This document shows positions 1 through 12,600 of a stretch of DNA of 64,000 nt, one piece after another. Position numbers and translations under genes: made by a program. Each line of letters begins with the position of its first letter. Position 1 is the stretch's first letter. Source of the DNA: Arctopsyche grandis (lineage: Eukaryota; Arthropoda; Insecta; Trichoptera; Hydropsychidae); NCBI RefSeq assembly GCF_051622035.1, contig NC_135356.1, positions 6,056,079-6,120,078 on the forward strand. The letters run 5' to 3'. A model generated the notes under the pieces. That model saw only the letters and a program-made list of their open reading frames with translations, made no database searches and had not been told where the DNA came from.

Positions 1-108
1 CTCGTATCAATTATGTTTAGATAAAAGCAAAAAAAATCTGCCAACAAACCAACAAAAATCATTGTCATATTCGAATTCAATGGGTCAAAATGCTCAGTGT
101 TATTAGTA

Positions 109-341
109 TATAAATTAAGGTGATCATTCGTATTGGCTTTACCAGTACAGTACTGGTTTGATATCTGTCCTTGGAATGTGCCTGTTAAGCAACATTGAAA
201 TCGATTTTTTTTTATTTTCATAAATGTGCATACATGATTTTCTAATATTAATACATTTACGTTCTTAATAATTCACATATTTAGAAAAATGTCCTGGATT
301 TGTCACATAACCTAAATGTAAAATAGTCACCTTAATTTATA
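109..341. mobile_element. Small foldback element (MITE-like)
   Basis: A perfect 15-bp terminal inverted repeat (TATAAATTAAGGTGA at 109-123, its complement at 327-341) bounds 233 bp with no coding capacity. The size and ends fit a miniature inverted-repeat element, perhaps with a TA target. The family is not recognised and only one copy was seen here. Confidence 0.5.
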
Positions 342-969
342 GGTAAATTTAAGTTTGATAAACAAATATTTATTATTTCATGAATGAGGCTGGGTGTCCA
401 AATGTGGGCTTATACTTCAGCCCACTGGCAGTAAAGGGTTAAATTAAAATAGGGCTAAATAGAAATAAAGCACACTTCGAACGTAGTCCATTGCTTCCTC
501 GTCATAAACTGAATTTTTTTAATTTAATTGAGGGATATGTATCATTTCGAAGACTAACCCAGCCTCGACACTTGAATATAAGATGGATGCTCACCTACCT
601 CATACTATCCAGAAGTTGATCTGATCGGCCATTCCAACGAATTCTAAAGATTTTACAACATTGATAGTGCTAATGATCCTTAACAAAGTGATACAGTATT
701 TATAGTGCATACCTGAATGATATTACATACAAACATATATATATATATATATATATATACACAAAAAGTGTTTCTGTAGCGTAATGCTATCCCTACACAT
801 GTAGTTGCTTTTATTTAGCTAATATGTAAATATTAAAGTGTTCATACTCGAGATATTAATAGTATGGTCATTTCCATCTCACTCTATATAACATATGATA
901 CATGTATTATTAATTTGACATTATAACTAGAATACAAATATTTCAAATCACTCTCAATACATATATGTA
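342..969. other. No recognised gene or element
   Basis: AT-rich sequence with a short (AT)n run near 738-758. I saw no splice-compatible coding sequence on either strand and no terminal repeat pair. Confidence 0.5.
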
Positions 970-2175
970 CAGGGGCGGCTCGTGACTTCAAAAACAGGTG
1001 GGGTACAAGGAGGGTAGAACACCCCCTACATATTTTTTTTCCAAAAAAAATGAACTTGATATTATTTATAGTAACATTTTATGCAAGGAAAATTACTTTT
1101 TTTTTCTTCAAAAAATACATATATCGACTTTTTTCATTGTGTTGTGAAAAATCAAAAATGTTTAATGATAAAATTGACACATTGTGATTGACAATTTAAC
1201 CCTTTGAATGCTGACCAACGTTGATCGGCGTTTTGTAAACAAGTCCATGAACCTGAAATACGCCGATAGGCGTTGTATTTTGAGTATGTAAAAAATAAAC
1301 AAGAATACTACCCGCTAAGCCTTTACAGGCAGCATTGAAAAAAAATGCATTGAACATGGGTCGTGTAATCCATGTCAATGTTTATAAAGACCGGTTTACA
1401 CTGCCATTTCTGAATTTATAACCATAGCAGAATTTCTCGATGGAAATCTCTAACTGCCGAGTATTTTAGATTGTGGCTTGTCATTTAGATTGTGAGCATT
1501 ACATTTTAACAACAATGAAGAAGATGGAACTAGTTTTGGAAAAATACATTCATTAATAGACTTCTTTTGTTTATTTTATATTGTTGCAAGATATATTAGA
1601 GAGTCTAAACACACCTTTACAAATCTCGAAATCTTCGGCGGTAGTTATCTAGAGTTTGTTTGGAATGGCTACAATTTTTATACCGGCTTTCTAAATAATT
1701 CTAGTTGGAAATGTCGGCGAAATTTTCAGCGTGGCGGGCTTTCAACAGAAAAGACGTCAGCACTCAAAGGGTTAAGCATACATATATAGTTAAAATATCG
1801 AAAAACGTTGACAGTGTCGACTATTTTAAAAATCGTATAGATAATGTAGACGACCATGGCCGACCTATTCTGCCCCAAATAGACCTTTTCGCAGCCAACT
1901 AAAAGCGACATTCTGTAAACAGTAAATACGGATTTTTTTTCTCTGCTTTGATTGATTGTCTACACTCTGACATACAGTACCACTCGCAAGTACCAGAGTA
2001 GCAGATTATTTGAAGCTGGCGACCACGGGACCACGGCAGATAAACAACCGCCTACGAACCGATTCCGCTGACCGGAAATACTTGAGACACCAACAATATA
2101 CAAAAATTATTTCCTTGTTTGACTAGAAGAAATGTGTGCAGTGCCCCGGTTGCCGTTAAAGACGAGCCACCACTG
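970..2175. mobile_element. Non-autonomous hAT-like element
   Basis: The left end CAGGGGCGGCTCGT and the right end ACGAGCCACCACTG are imperfect inverted repeats. The 8 bases outside match at 7 of 8 positions (TATATGTA at 962-969, CATATGTA at 2176-2183), and an 8-bp target duplication is the mark of the hAT superfamily. No transposase remains. A TTAA element (1196-1775) is inserted inside. The ends resemble those of the elements at 28427 and 45173. Confidence 0.65.
1196..1775. mobile_element. piggyBac-like MITE nested in hAT-like element
   Basis: TTAA target copies stand at 1196-1199 and 1772-1775. The ends read CCCTTTGAATGCTGAC and the complement of CCCTTTGAGTGCTGAC. The CCCTTTG tip is the one seen on the large piggyBac-like element at 49719-53491, so this looks like an internally deleted relative mobilised by the same transposase family. 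No open transposase remains in the roughly 570-bp interior. Confidence 0.7.
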
Positions 2176-2183
2176 CATATGTA

Positions 2184-3034
2184 GTACATATTAATTACTA
2201 TTTTTATTCACATTTATACAATAATATTCAGTGCAACGTCGAAACATTTACGTGCTTAAAATTAAATTTAAAAAAAAAACCTCATTATAAAACAAAAGAA
2301 AATTATTTTTTGTTGGAAAAAACAAAAATTGTTTTATCTTATGTCAATTGACACGTTCATTCAATCTTACATAATGAAAAACATTACACAACTATTAATA
2401 AATAAACTATACAATTTAAATAACATTAATATATATATATATATAAAAAAAATGTATTTACATACAATTTTAAATAATCAGTATTAATGACTATATATAT
2501 TCCACAAAATACATATTTGAAAAGTATAATTTTAGGAAATAAACTACCCATTACACTCTCAGCCAATCGGAAACAAAATTTTCTCATAATGTATTTATAT
2601 AAATATATAATTGATAATTCCATTGTCATTTATATTGAATTGCCATAAATAAAATAAATATAATCGGGGCTAGGAGTTCGTTCGAACACATAATCACTGA
2701 ACGGGTACTTAATGTAAATATAATAAGATATGATAATACACGGTCTATGGACAATATTTGAAATAGTTCACAAAAATTCCAAGTAAACATAGAATCTGCA
2801 ATCATTGCAGAGACAAAAACGTAAATTACCACGATGACCAATACTGACAATTGAGGGCATCCAACACAGTCTAAGATTAAGTCTTCAATTAGATATATTA
2901 ATAATAAGCTTGTTAAATACTGAATAAATAATAATAATGTAAATATATCATGGATTATGGAAAATGTAAATAAAAATCATGCTTACTAATCAAATAAATT
3001 TCATCAATATTTTGACATTGTGTATTTATTAAAC
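2184..3034. other. No recognised gene or element
   Basis: AT-rich sequence with short open frames on the minus strand (2426-2850) made mostly of hydrophobic residues from A/T codons. No family signature and no splice context, so I treat them as chance. Confidence 0.4.
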
Positions 3035-3945
3035 CAGGGCTGTGGAGTCAGTCAGTGCAAAATTTACCGACTCCGACTCTTTATCTTATGATTCGACTTC
3101 AACTCCAACTCGAACGATTTCAGTAAGATCGACTTTTCTTGCCAAAATATGAAAATAATGGCTATTTTCAAAAGATAAAAAATTAAAGGAATTAAAAAAA
3201 ATCACTAAAAATTGACATGTAACCCAATTTATTGATTAATTGGTAATTAAATAATTATAAATAAAAATAATATTCGGTCGCACGGGGCGTCAGCTTTAGA
3301 AGGGGCGCCAAAAATCAAAATTTGTCAAAGTATTCTTTGTTCCACAAATTTCAGTACATTGGCCAAAAAATAAATAGTATAATTGATATTATCTGATGGC
3401 AAAATTTATATAAAAATAATCTTTTAATCTTCCAAAAAACATCACAGAAACAGGTGTTTTTATTTATGTTTAAAATTGCAACATATTGTATTTACTTCTA
3501 TTTTTAACACATTTTTAAAATATAATATATGAAGATAATAATTTTACATTTACTAAAAAAGGGATTGCGCTGAAATTTATTGGTATATCTTTATACGAAG
3601 CGAAAGATTAAAAAAAAAAAAAATATATATATATATATGGGGGCGCAAATTTAGGTTTTTGCTTGGGGTATAATTAAATAATCTAGGGCCGGCCCTGTTC
3701 ATAGTGTAGTGTAATTTCATAAACAAACCAATCAATTAAATTTTAAAAAAGTATGCGACAGAAAAAACAATGTTTTGGCCACAAAAACATCAAAATACTT
3801 GCAGTTCAATTATTAAATTTCAATTTAATGGTGGATTTACTTAAATAAAATTGGAGACTAGTTGACACATACCGCAATAAAGAAATAAATAGTAAAAAAG
3901 AGTTGTTGTCAGTTGATTTTTTACGACTCAGACTCCACAGCTTTA
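3035..3945. mobile_element. TIR element with GGGCTGTGGAGTC ends, plus nested hAT-like relic
   Basis: The left end (CAGGGCTGTGGAGTCAGTCAG, 3035) and the right end (GACTCAGACTCCACAGC, about 3925-3941) are inverted repeats with further subterminal GACTCCGACTC motifs. A second relic lies inside at about 3281-3694. Its right tip is GGGCCGGCCCTG and GGGGCGCcaaa motifs lie at both sides, a pattern common in hAT-type non-autonomous elements. Target duplications could not be settled, so limits are approximate. Confidence 0.5.
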
Positions 3946-5866
3946 AAAAACAATTTCTATCTATGTATGTAAATACTAAAAAAAACATTTTGTATGTAAA
4001 TATTAATGATCGATTGATTAAAACATAACAAGTAAAAATCTATCATGTCCCTTATTAAAAATTGCATTCAGCTTTCTTTAAAATATTATTCCTTAGTCTT
4101 TTACTTAAAATTATAACAATAAATCTGAAAAGTACTCATTTTTTATGCGGAAAAGGTAACTAAATTGTAAGTACAATACAATAGTAAAATAAATAAACAT
4201 AATTAAATACTTCGCTCGATTACTTCATATTATATGTACATGTATTTGATGTTTTCATATTAAAATCGTAATAATTTAATTAATCAATAAAACAATTATG
4301 CAATATGCTGCAGTCAGTTGACAAATAAAAAACAACAACATTATTTTCCAGTTGTTTGGATGCCCTAGTTGAACTGTACCGAGACTAAGTACACAAATTA
4401 AAGCGTGTTCCTATTCATGTTAGAAAGAACCAAGTGGGTTTTAATGGCCACATATCAGTAACTTAAGCCCTCTATAATAATTATCCAAGTGATTATCAAA
4501 CCTAACATAATCTTAAATTTATCAAAATATACAAATAACAACATCTAAACATCAGAAATAAACACAAATTATACAACACAATTCTCAATCCCGGCAAATG
4601 TACACCGACGGACAGCTTCATCTTATGAAATACGTCATAATAATACTCCTTTCCTATGCGTACGAACTAAAACTAATATCTGTCTAAGATTATTGATCTT
4701 CTTAATATATATTTAGCAGTATATACTGCTGATTATGCATAATCTTTTCACCCAACTGTTTTCCTTTGTCCTTTCCAGTATAATTAACATATTAATATAA
4801 TCACAGTGACGTATTATGCTTACCTTTAAGGCGTAATTTAAACAATTAACTATAATAAATTATACACATGATGTAAACAAACCATATGTAGTTACAAGGA
4901 ATCCTCGACTTTCATATACACATGTATTCTACTCGAATACATTTCGCTGCTTTATGCAAATACTGTTTTTATCGATATTCTAAAATATTACCATCATCAG
5001 GTACAAACTAATTGCTGCTATAATCTAAGATGTAAATAATAAAGGGGTCAATTTAAAATGAAGAAGATTTAATTTGAAATGAAAAACGGTCAATTTGACA
5101 TGAATTAGTGAAGTAAAAATATATATGAGAAATAATGAGAGCCTATAATGCAAATTTTATAAGATATAATGTGAAAAAGATAAAGTTATAGGCGTTTAAA
5201 CAAATAAAATCTGACAAAACGAGAGGGTGTCGAAAAGTCTAACATATAAGGATACTGACCGCTAAACGTCAAGATGACGAAAACGTTTGCATTTTTAAAC
5301 GTGTCTATTATTACGATTATTTTTCACCATCGCACTATCAGAATCGATTTAAATTTCAATCGTTGACCAAATCGCGCACAATGGCAAAGTTTCAAAACCG
5401 TTAGCGAAGTGAAACATAGAAAAGTCTAGTAATTAATAAAAAAGGGTCAATTTAGAATGAAAAACCTATATACAAAAAATGTAAGAGAATGGAAATCTGT
5501 TGATAAACTCATTGTTGAAATAAAAAAAATGAACAAAGTTTTCATGGGATTTGAAAATAAAAGATTAAAAAGACAGTATTCTATAGAAATATATATAAAC
5601 GTTTTCAAATGGATTTTTTTTTTAAGATTGCTTCACATACTTTGCTACATCATTTCAGGAACCAATTCAATTTGAAAGTCGAGAATTCACTTTGTATCGA
5701 TTGCGGCATGCACCTGGTTCTTTCTAATATATTCTTAATCATACTGAAACATAATGTAAAAAATTATTGCAGTAAATGTGTATATAGAAAAAAAAAACAA
5801 AAAAACACTAAATTTGAGTTAGTTTGAATTTCACGGTTCGACAGAGAATATCTCAAAAATTTCGTT
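3946..5866. other. Gene-free 3' flank of Deaf1
   Basis: This stretch lies beyond the Deaf1 stop codon (minus strand) and must hold its 3' UTR in the right-hand part. A short motif, GGGTCAATTTAraATGAA, occurs at about 5044 and 5443. Open frames at 5457-5827 are lysine-rich products of A/T-rich DNA without family features. No other gene is supported. Confidence 0.45.
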
Positions 5867-8784
5867 TCACTGCGAACTCTCGACGATCAGCATAATGGAC
5901 TGATGATTGGAATGATCAGTGACCGCCACTCGTCGTGAGCATTCCATCTGATGGGCTGTCCAATCCTTCTTCTGACAGTACGTCGAGCAGTACGGCGTCT
6001 GTCGGCACAAAGAACACTCGGCTGAAGCTTCGCGGTTGCAATTCGCACACTGAAACGCACATACCAATTGTTAAACACTCGAATTCCGACAAAAAAAAAT
6101 AGCCGATTGTTATACACTACACACCACAAAAGTAAAACTTGCTAAATCTACAGTATATCAGGTAAGAAGCCAGTTAGATATGTGAGATGAAATCAAAAAA
6201 ATTCAACATTCACATCGATAATGTACCTTTTTGAAGGTGGACATTTCGATGTTTTGAAGATGGTTCGAATCTGAAGTTTCGGCTTGCACTTCGACGCTCC
6301 CGGCCAAAATGGCATTGGTCTGTTCGCTCTCCTGCAGTTTGACGACGATGTTGCGCAGTTTGTTCAGGCTCCTCTTGAATTCGCTGTAGAATTTAGTCAC
6401 ATGGTCGTTGAGGTCGTCGAACGACTTCAGCAACGCGTTTGAGTCGGCAAGTACTGCAATTTTGAAACGTCGTTAATACAATGCATTAGAAACATTCGTA
6501 CCCGTAGACTTTCTAGTGTTTATACCTTGTATGCAAGAGTTGCCTTCACCACCCTCCAGCAGCGGGTATTCGCCGGCTACTTCCAGTCCAGCTGCGATAT
6601 TTGGCCATGAGTCGTCTTTCATCGATTGATTGGAGGCCGGGTTGTTCAGATTCGAGTCACTGCCTTCGCTGCTGTCATCTTGTCGGGATTTCTTTTTGCT
6701 ATCGGAATCGTACATGCATTTTCTGTTCCTTTTGTATGGTACAAAGAGACGAACGGGTCCTGTGGCTTTAAGAAATTAAATTTTTGTGAAGATTATAATT
6801 TGTAACAATCAACGGAGACAGAGTCCAATAAAATTTCAATGTCGCATTGACGCATATAAATTTATTAAAAAAAAAAATCAACCCACATGATGAACATTCA
6901 TTCGATTTTGTACAATTTATATACATATATATATACAGAAATTTTGCTCTAGACTGCGATTGTATTTAGTAAGTAATATTGTCCATATACATGAATGATT
7001 TTAATTTGATTTAATATTATGAAAAAAATATTCACATGGGTTGGTTTAAGTTTAACCCTTTGATGCTAAGATTTTTTTCAAAATCTTAGCGAGAAATGAT
7101 ATTTAAACATTTATAATTTTTTTTTAACATACAGTAGAACCTCAATTTTCCGGATTGTTAAAAACAAAAACACAAATTTTACGATTTTGCTGCTTTGGAA
7201 TGCATAACGTAAAATTTCGAAAATAAGATGGAGAAATGAGTCAGTTGTCTTCAAAATTCAATGCTCAAAGGACGTTTGTTTCTTGAAAATTTGATCGCAA
7301 TTTAAATATTAATCTTTAATATTACCAATATGGAAAAGAAAACGTGTTGTATTATCATTAAAAGACAAATCAGATATAATCAATCCTTTAAAAAGCGGTG
7401 TCTTAAGACGTTTTTTGTCAAATAAATATGGTGTTGGAACGTCAACGGTCTCGGATATAAAAAACAAAGTGAAAAAATTATGACTTTACTGATTCTTTAA
7501 TGTCAGAAGATCACACGACAACTCAGAGCGTAAGGTTATGAAAAAATCAGAAAATGAAGTAGTCGAAGAGTGTATTTTTTTATGTGGTTCGTTCAAATAC
7601 GATCGTCTGGACAGCTAATATCTGGTCTATTATTGTATGAAAAGTATTCGCGATTAGGCAGCTTCAAAAAGAATATCTAACTTTAAGCAAAAATCCATAA
7701 TTGTTTTTTTCAATAAAGAATCCTTTAATATTGATCTTCATGATATTATACAGTCCCAAGACAGAATATTACGCCACCCCGATCAAACCGCGTTTGTGCC
7801 CATTTGTAACGGTTATCAATAATTCACACTAAGATTTTTTGGGCTAGTTTTTTTTGTAAGCTCATCCTTATTTGATACTCTATTCATCAACAAAAAATAA
7901 TACAACATTATCTTTCAAAATGTCTTCAAAAATAAATCTGAAATGATAGAAATGAGTTTGTTCCTCAATTACGTAAAGCATATATACGACCGTTTCTGCG
8001 AAGATTTTTTATTATTTCGTTAACAACACCGTGATTTTTTTTTTTTGATCTATTTAAGACGCACAAGAAATTTAAAGCATAAATAAAAGTATTTTTTTTT
8101 ACAAATTAATCACCAACTTACCCTAAAAATATAATAAAGCTGCAACAAAAGAAGAAAACACGGTGTTGTTAACGAAATGCTTTATATATAATGCTTTATG
8201 TATATGCTTTACGTAACTCAGGAGCAAACTCATTTCACTTTTATTTTTGAAGACATTTTAAAGGATAATGTTGTATTATTTTTTGTTGGTGAATAGAGTA
8301 GCAAATATGGATGAGCTTACAGAACTAGCCCAAAAGATCTTATTGTAATTATTTATAACCGTTACAAATGGGCGCGAAAGCGGTTTGATCGGGGTGGCGT
8401 AATATTCTGTATTGGGACTGTATATATAAATATAGACTTTAATTGTGATTTTTTCGATTATTCGGATTTTTTATTATCCGGACCACCTTCATTCCCAATT
8501 ATTCCGGATAATCGAGGTTCTACTGTACTTCATTGACCGAGCGCGCCATTCTTTACTGTGCATTATATTAATATTTGAAACAATACATTTGAAGCGAGTG
8601 TTTGGTGGCTCTCTCTCTCTCTCTCTCTTTCGTGGTTGTAAATGCGAACGGGTGAGTGAGATGCACTAGGGGGTGACAATTTATGATTTTGATATTGTAA
8701 AAATTTTGCGTGTATTTAAGTTGCATTTAATTTCACGGTGGCTCTTGACCTCTATAATAGAAAACGATTTTTTATTATTCTTAT

Positions 8785-8846
<62 letters not shown>

Positions 8847-8884
8847 TATTTTTATTATTATATATTTTATTATATTATTTTTAT

Positions 8885-8932
<48 letters not shown>

Positions 8933-11156
8933 ATTCTATATTATTATAGATACAACATATTGGAATAAAGGTCTAAAGGCACTAGGCGACAGTGCGCTAC
9001 ACCGTTGCAGCGCAGCACATCAGAGTTTGTGCAAAAGCCAACTTGAACGTGCCATTGTACTGGCTCCCAAGTAAGTATTCAAATACGACCATTATGACGT
9101 CAAAAACGATCGTTGTTAGCAATTCTCGCCGTTTTTATAAACAAAGATATATAGTTTTTAAGCATTCGAAGGGTTAAAATACACATTATAATCGTTTAGT
9201 AGAGTTGTGGAGTCATTAAAAACCTTGTAAAAATGGAAAATTCTTTCCCATTTCGAATATCTCAGTACAATATATAATATAGAGTACTGCATAATGAAGT
9301 GATGTAAATCATCAACTTTTAATTATTAATTTTCTGTCATTTTGTAGTAATCATGAACAAAATAGGGTCCTTTGAAATTTGGTATTATAAGCATGATATC
9401 TCCTGGAAGGAACATATCAAACTGTCCTCCAACTGCTTCATAGAAAATAGAGAGCTTCTCGGTACCGTACAGCGCTGAAAACTAAAATATGGTGTGAGCC
9501 TTCTCTATACATTCCTCTATCGCATGAACTAGAACTATGACAAAATTCCAATTTTTACTATTTTTTAAAAATTCGGAAGTCAAAAAAACTGGTAAAAAAA
9601 AGACTTTATTTCAGACAACCGCTATTTTGCGAAAAAAAAATTGTTTGACTTTTCCGTAGTTCATGCCATATCAGCATATGTTTGGATTAAGAATTAATTT
9701 GCTTTTTTGATTTTAGATTACTAGGAGGGTTGGAATCGTATCAACCAGGGCGCACCATTTTTTTGAGACCCCTCACATCATCAGCCTGTAACTTTTTGAA
9801 TTTTGAATTTTTTTTTTTTCTATGTATTCTTCAAACATTAGTAAATATTTGGTAAAGTAATGGTTAGAAAAAATGTTTTTTGTTTTTTTTTTATTGCACC
9901 TGAAAAAATACCTAAAATTCATGCCTTTAGACTAGAATACCTTCTTAATAAAAAAACAAATGAATATTTAAATATGATAAAACTATTCAAATAAATTTAA
10001 TAAAACTGAGCGAAGCCGATTATTATTAGATTGTTTTGCTATGTTTAAGCTGTTTATATTACAAATACTGAGTGAAGCTGGATTTTTAACCACTAATAAG
10101 CTATAAATATGTGACTATCGTCACATATTGAAATTAGGTATTAGTGAGTGGATTTTTAGTGGCTTTTGAACCATGAGCAATTATGCTTAGGTCATAAGTC
10201 GTCCGATGTGCAATATTGCAATATTGAGGATTATTGCTAGTAAATCCTAAACAACACATCATGTCATGCATATGATACTTATATTCACGGTAGATAAATC
10301 TAATATGAAGAAACAATTGAAAATACAATAAAATACGAAACAATAGAACGGTACAAATATAAACAAAAAATCGCAATTTTGTACAAAGTAAGTTTTGTAC
10401 ATTCAGTAATACCAATTGAAAAATCACACGTGACGCTTTCGCGCAAAATTGAATCTGATAACAGTGCAATGAGTAGAAAGATACGCAGATATGATTTTCG
10501 CACGCGCAAGTGAAATAGACAAATATATTACCAGTATCGTCATCACAGCACGCGCTACAAGTGCAGCTGGTCGCGTGCGGAGTCAAGATACCGTCGTTGA
10601 TCAGCGTTTGGATGCTCTGGCCACCGAAGCGTATGGATCTCTTCCAATCCTTGCTGGAGGCACGACCGCAAGCAGCTTCAAACTCGCTGGGCGTGTACCA
10701 GTCGAGCCCCATCTTGATGCAGCGGCCTCGCCCCCCGGAGCCGAGTCGTGACTTGTAGAGTTCTGCAGATGTGTTCTTGCATCGAACTGGTAGCACGGCC
10801 ATCTGAGCAGTCTCGGCCCACGCGCTGGCAGCAGCCGCAGCTGCAGCACTTCCGGTTGCGGGGACTGTGGCCCCCGTTTGACTCTCCGGGGGCGGAGCTT
10901 CTGCTGGTTGAAAGACTATCTGAGCTGATTTGATATCGGGAGAGCCGGTCAGGTATCCGTTGTCGACGCACAGCAAGGGTTTAAAATGGGACATATGATC
11001 GGCGGTGATCACGTTAAAAGCTGTGGCTGTAGTTGTGCCGGTGACCAAGGAGCCTACGCTCACCGGAAGCGTCAACACGGAGTCACCGGGACGCCGGCGC
11101 TCTGCCCCCGCCTCGGTCCCTGCCTCAGCAGCTTCTGAGCCCGCTCTACCCTTCAT
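5867..11156 (-). CDS. Deaf1: DEAF1-type SAND/MYND transcription factor
   Basis: Four coding exons on the minus strand: 11156-10532, 6759-6526, 6453-6227 and 6049-5867. They join in phase (1, 1, 0) to about 422 residues. Residues 1-118 are low complexity (Ala, Pro, Gly-rich, with an Ala run near 104-110). A SAND domain covers about 120-205, including the KDWK core at 169-172, and is followed by a basic PYKRNRK stretch that could act as a nuclear signal. A C-terminal MYND finger covers 363-399 with all eight ligands in the order C-x2-C-x7-C-x2-C-x5-C-x3-C-x7-H-x3-C. DEAF1 proteins are nuclear, bind TTCG-rich DNA through SAND and recruit partners through MYND. The ATG at 11154-11156 is the first in frame; a short upstream exon cannot be excluded. 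Fly Deaf1 is longer, mainly in low-complexity parts. Intron 1 (6760-10531) holds nested transposons. Confidence 0.9.
7132..8525 (+). mobile_element. pogo/Tigger-like element with decayed transposase
   Basis: Ends are CAGTAGAACCTC and its complement, the style of pogo/Tigger elements, flanked by TA on both sides (7130-7131, 8526-8527). From about 7334 the plus strand encodes a CENP-B/Psq-type helix-turn-helix start (motifs [16 protein letters not shown] and [19 protein letters not shown]) in one frame, after which the frame breaks. A foldback element (7751-8420) has replaced most of the interior. Not functional. Confidence 0.7.
7751..8420. mobile_element. 670-bp foldback element nested in the pogo-like element
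   Basis: Nearly the whole element is two inverted arms of about 300 bp. The ends read CAGTCCCAAgACAGAATATT and its complement, with TA at 7749-7750 and 8421-8422. Arms match through the GCCACCCCGATC block and through a GTTAACAACACCGTG block close to the centre. A transcript would fold into a long hairpin. It is the third layer in the Deaf1 intron. Confidence 0.65.
8791..8928. repeat. Interrupted (AT)n microsatellite
   Basis: Two long (AT)n tracts separated by TTATTATTTTTATT-type sequence. They give spurious open frames of alternating Tyr and Ile, which are not genes. Confidence 0.9.
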
Positions 11157-11908
11157 GGCGCGACGCCCTACACCGAAACAACAGGCGATCGCGACACAAC
11201 TAATATATATATGACCGCTATTATAACGCGCAGCTCTCCATGCTCAACCTTGCCGATGACAGTCGCAATCTAAATACTTCAAGGCAGCAAACTAAAGGTG
11301 GCGTTTTATAACAATGAGCATAGATTGCCATATTAAAAATATATTTCAAAAGAATATTCGAGATTTCAGTCTCATTTTCCAAGTTTTAATAGTTGTCCCA
11401 CTTATGAGTAAATACATAGGAAACAGTGCAGTAATTGGTTATGTAGAAATCGTTGGCTCTTTGATTTTAAAGCTAAATAAACAAACGCTGGATAAACGTC
11501 AAGCACTTTTTCGTGGGAGCGTTTTCAAACGCGTCTTACACGATATTTTTGCACCATCGTAATGGCGGAAGATCCATTTACTTATATTGCGGTCTCCGTG
11601 ACGAGCCAGAGACCGTATTAATGTGCGCGCGCAGAATACAGGAGCAAAAGCCTGTTCCTTTTGTTCCTGTTGTACCCTGCTCGCGCAAATTAAGTGAGTA
11701 TGTACCGTTTACCATGCACCCTTTTTTTATCTTTTGACTTAGGATCTTTCGATTTTCGATCTTTGCCTAGACCCTTATATTGATGACCAAAATGAGCAAT
11801 GTGGCAAAGTATGAAAACAATCGGATAAAAGGCAATTTTTTTCCTGAATTGTAAACGTAAAGGAGATTTGTAAAAACATAAACTAGGTAAATTAGTTACA
11901 TCCCAAAA
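11157..11908. other. Presumed 5' flank of Deaf1
   Basis: Directly upstream of the Deaf1 start (minus strand). The first 130 bases are less A/T-rich than the surroundings and may hold the 5' UTR and promoter, but I could not point to a convincing core element. The rest shows no recognised gene or transposon. Confidence 0.3.
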
Positions 11909-12111
11909 GTGAATCGCTACCAGGATAACCGCCGCTACGAATATTGCTCGCGCAGGTTTCCTGTCGCACGAAAATTCGTCGCACAGGAAATTTGCTATAC
12001 AAAAAACTGCCCAAATCTCGTATAAAAAAGCATTTGTTGTGCAATATTGTGCGACAGGAGATCCGAACGAGCGATTTTCGTAGCAGCGGTTATCCTAGTA
12101 GCGATTCACAT
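11909..12111. mobile_element. Foldback element with GTGAATCGCTAC arms
   Basis: Arms of about 75 bp face each other: 11909 onward (gtGAATCGCTACcAGGATAACC) and, inverted, the stretch ending at 12111. Both also share CCTGTCGCAC. The right side continues into TAATCACCGAACCC, the outer tip of the GGTTCGGTGATTA family at 13794, 22672, 39507 and 60640, so this may be a foldback member of that family. Confidence 0.5.
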
Positions 12112-12142
12112 TTGAAATATAATCACCGAACCCGTTACTGAA

Positions 12143-12592
12143 TAGGGTTGCCAACAGGTCTCTTTTTACTAGTCTCTTTTTACTAGCCTCTTCTTATTTG
12201 ACACAGTTCTTTTGTTCTCCATCTTTTTTATATTTATACCCATGTTGTCCTCTTTTTCAATTTTGACAATAATTTAAAACAGTCTGTACTGAGGCTTTTG
12301 CAATATCTAGCCAAAATGCCAATGTAGAAAGAATATTTTCCATGATCAGCGGACAGTGGGCTAAAGAAAGAAATAAGCTGAAAATTTCCACTGTCTGGGA
12401 TATTTTAAGCGTAGTATATAATTACAATAATATTTCATGGTTAGAATTTTATAAGGAAATAAAAGTAAATTAGAAACGTTTGAAGTGCTTAATTAGCGAA
12501 GTGAAATATATAATAGATGAGGCTTGTAAAAAATAAACATTTTTTTGTTATGCGTTCATTTTTTATTTTGTCCATGACACTTGGCAACTCTA
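12143..12592 (+). mobile_element. hAT element remnant keeping the transposase C-terminus
   Basis: The ends TAGGGTTGCCAA (12143) and TTGGCAACTCTA (to 12592) are inverted repeats. They are flanked by TTACTGAA (12135-12142) and TTACTAAG (12593-12600), an 8-bp target duplication with two changes. On the plus strand at 12306-12473 an open frame ends in a stop and carries the hAT dimerisation motif (NANVERIFSMIS, then QWAKERNKLKISTV). This is an internally deleted copy: about 450 bp against a few kilobases for a full hAT element. Confidence 0.7.
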
Positions 12593-12600
12593 TTACTAAG

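Larger units (their letters stand above)
7052..9177. mobile_element. piggyBac-like non-autonomous element in Deaf1 intron 1
   Basis: TTAA copies lie at 7052-7055 and 9174-9177. The left tip is CCCTTTGATGCTAAG and the right tip, read inwards, is CCCTTCGAATGCTTA. Both subterminal parts resemble the large element at 49719-53491: the stretch near 8575-8665 matches its 50035-50115 region, and 9085-9115 matches 53395-53430. The middle (transposase) is absent. The element was later hit by a pogo-like element at 7132-8525, and an (AT)n tract has expanded at 8791-8928. Confidence 0.65.

Noticed and set aside
8673-8968. Open frames of alternating Tyr and Ile (also 25168-25371)
   Set aside because: Produced by (AT)n tracts; not genes.
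10491-11214. Plus-strand open frames opposite the first Deaf1 exon
   Set aside because: They are shadows of the GC-richer exon; only the minus strand has the SAND domain and splice signals.
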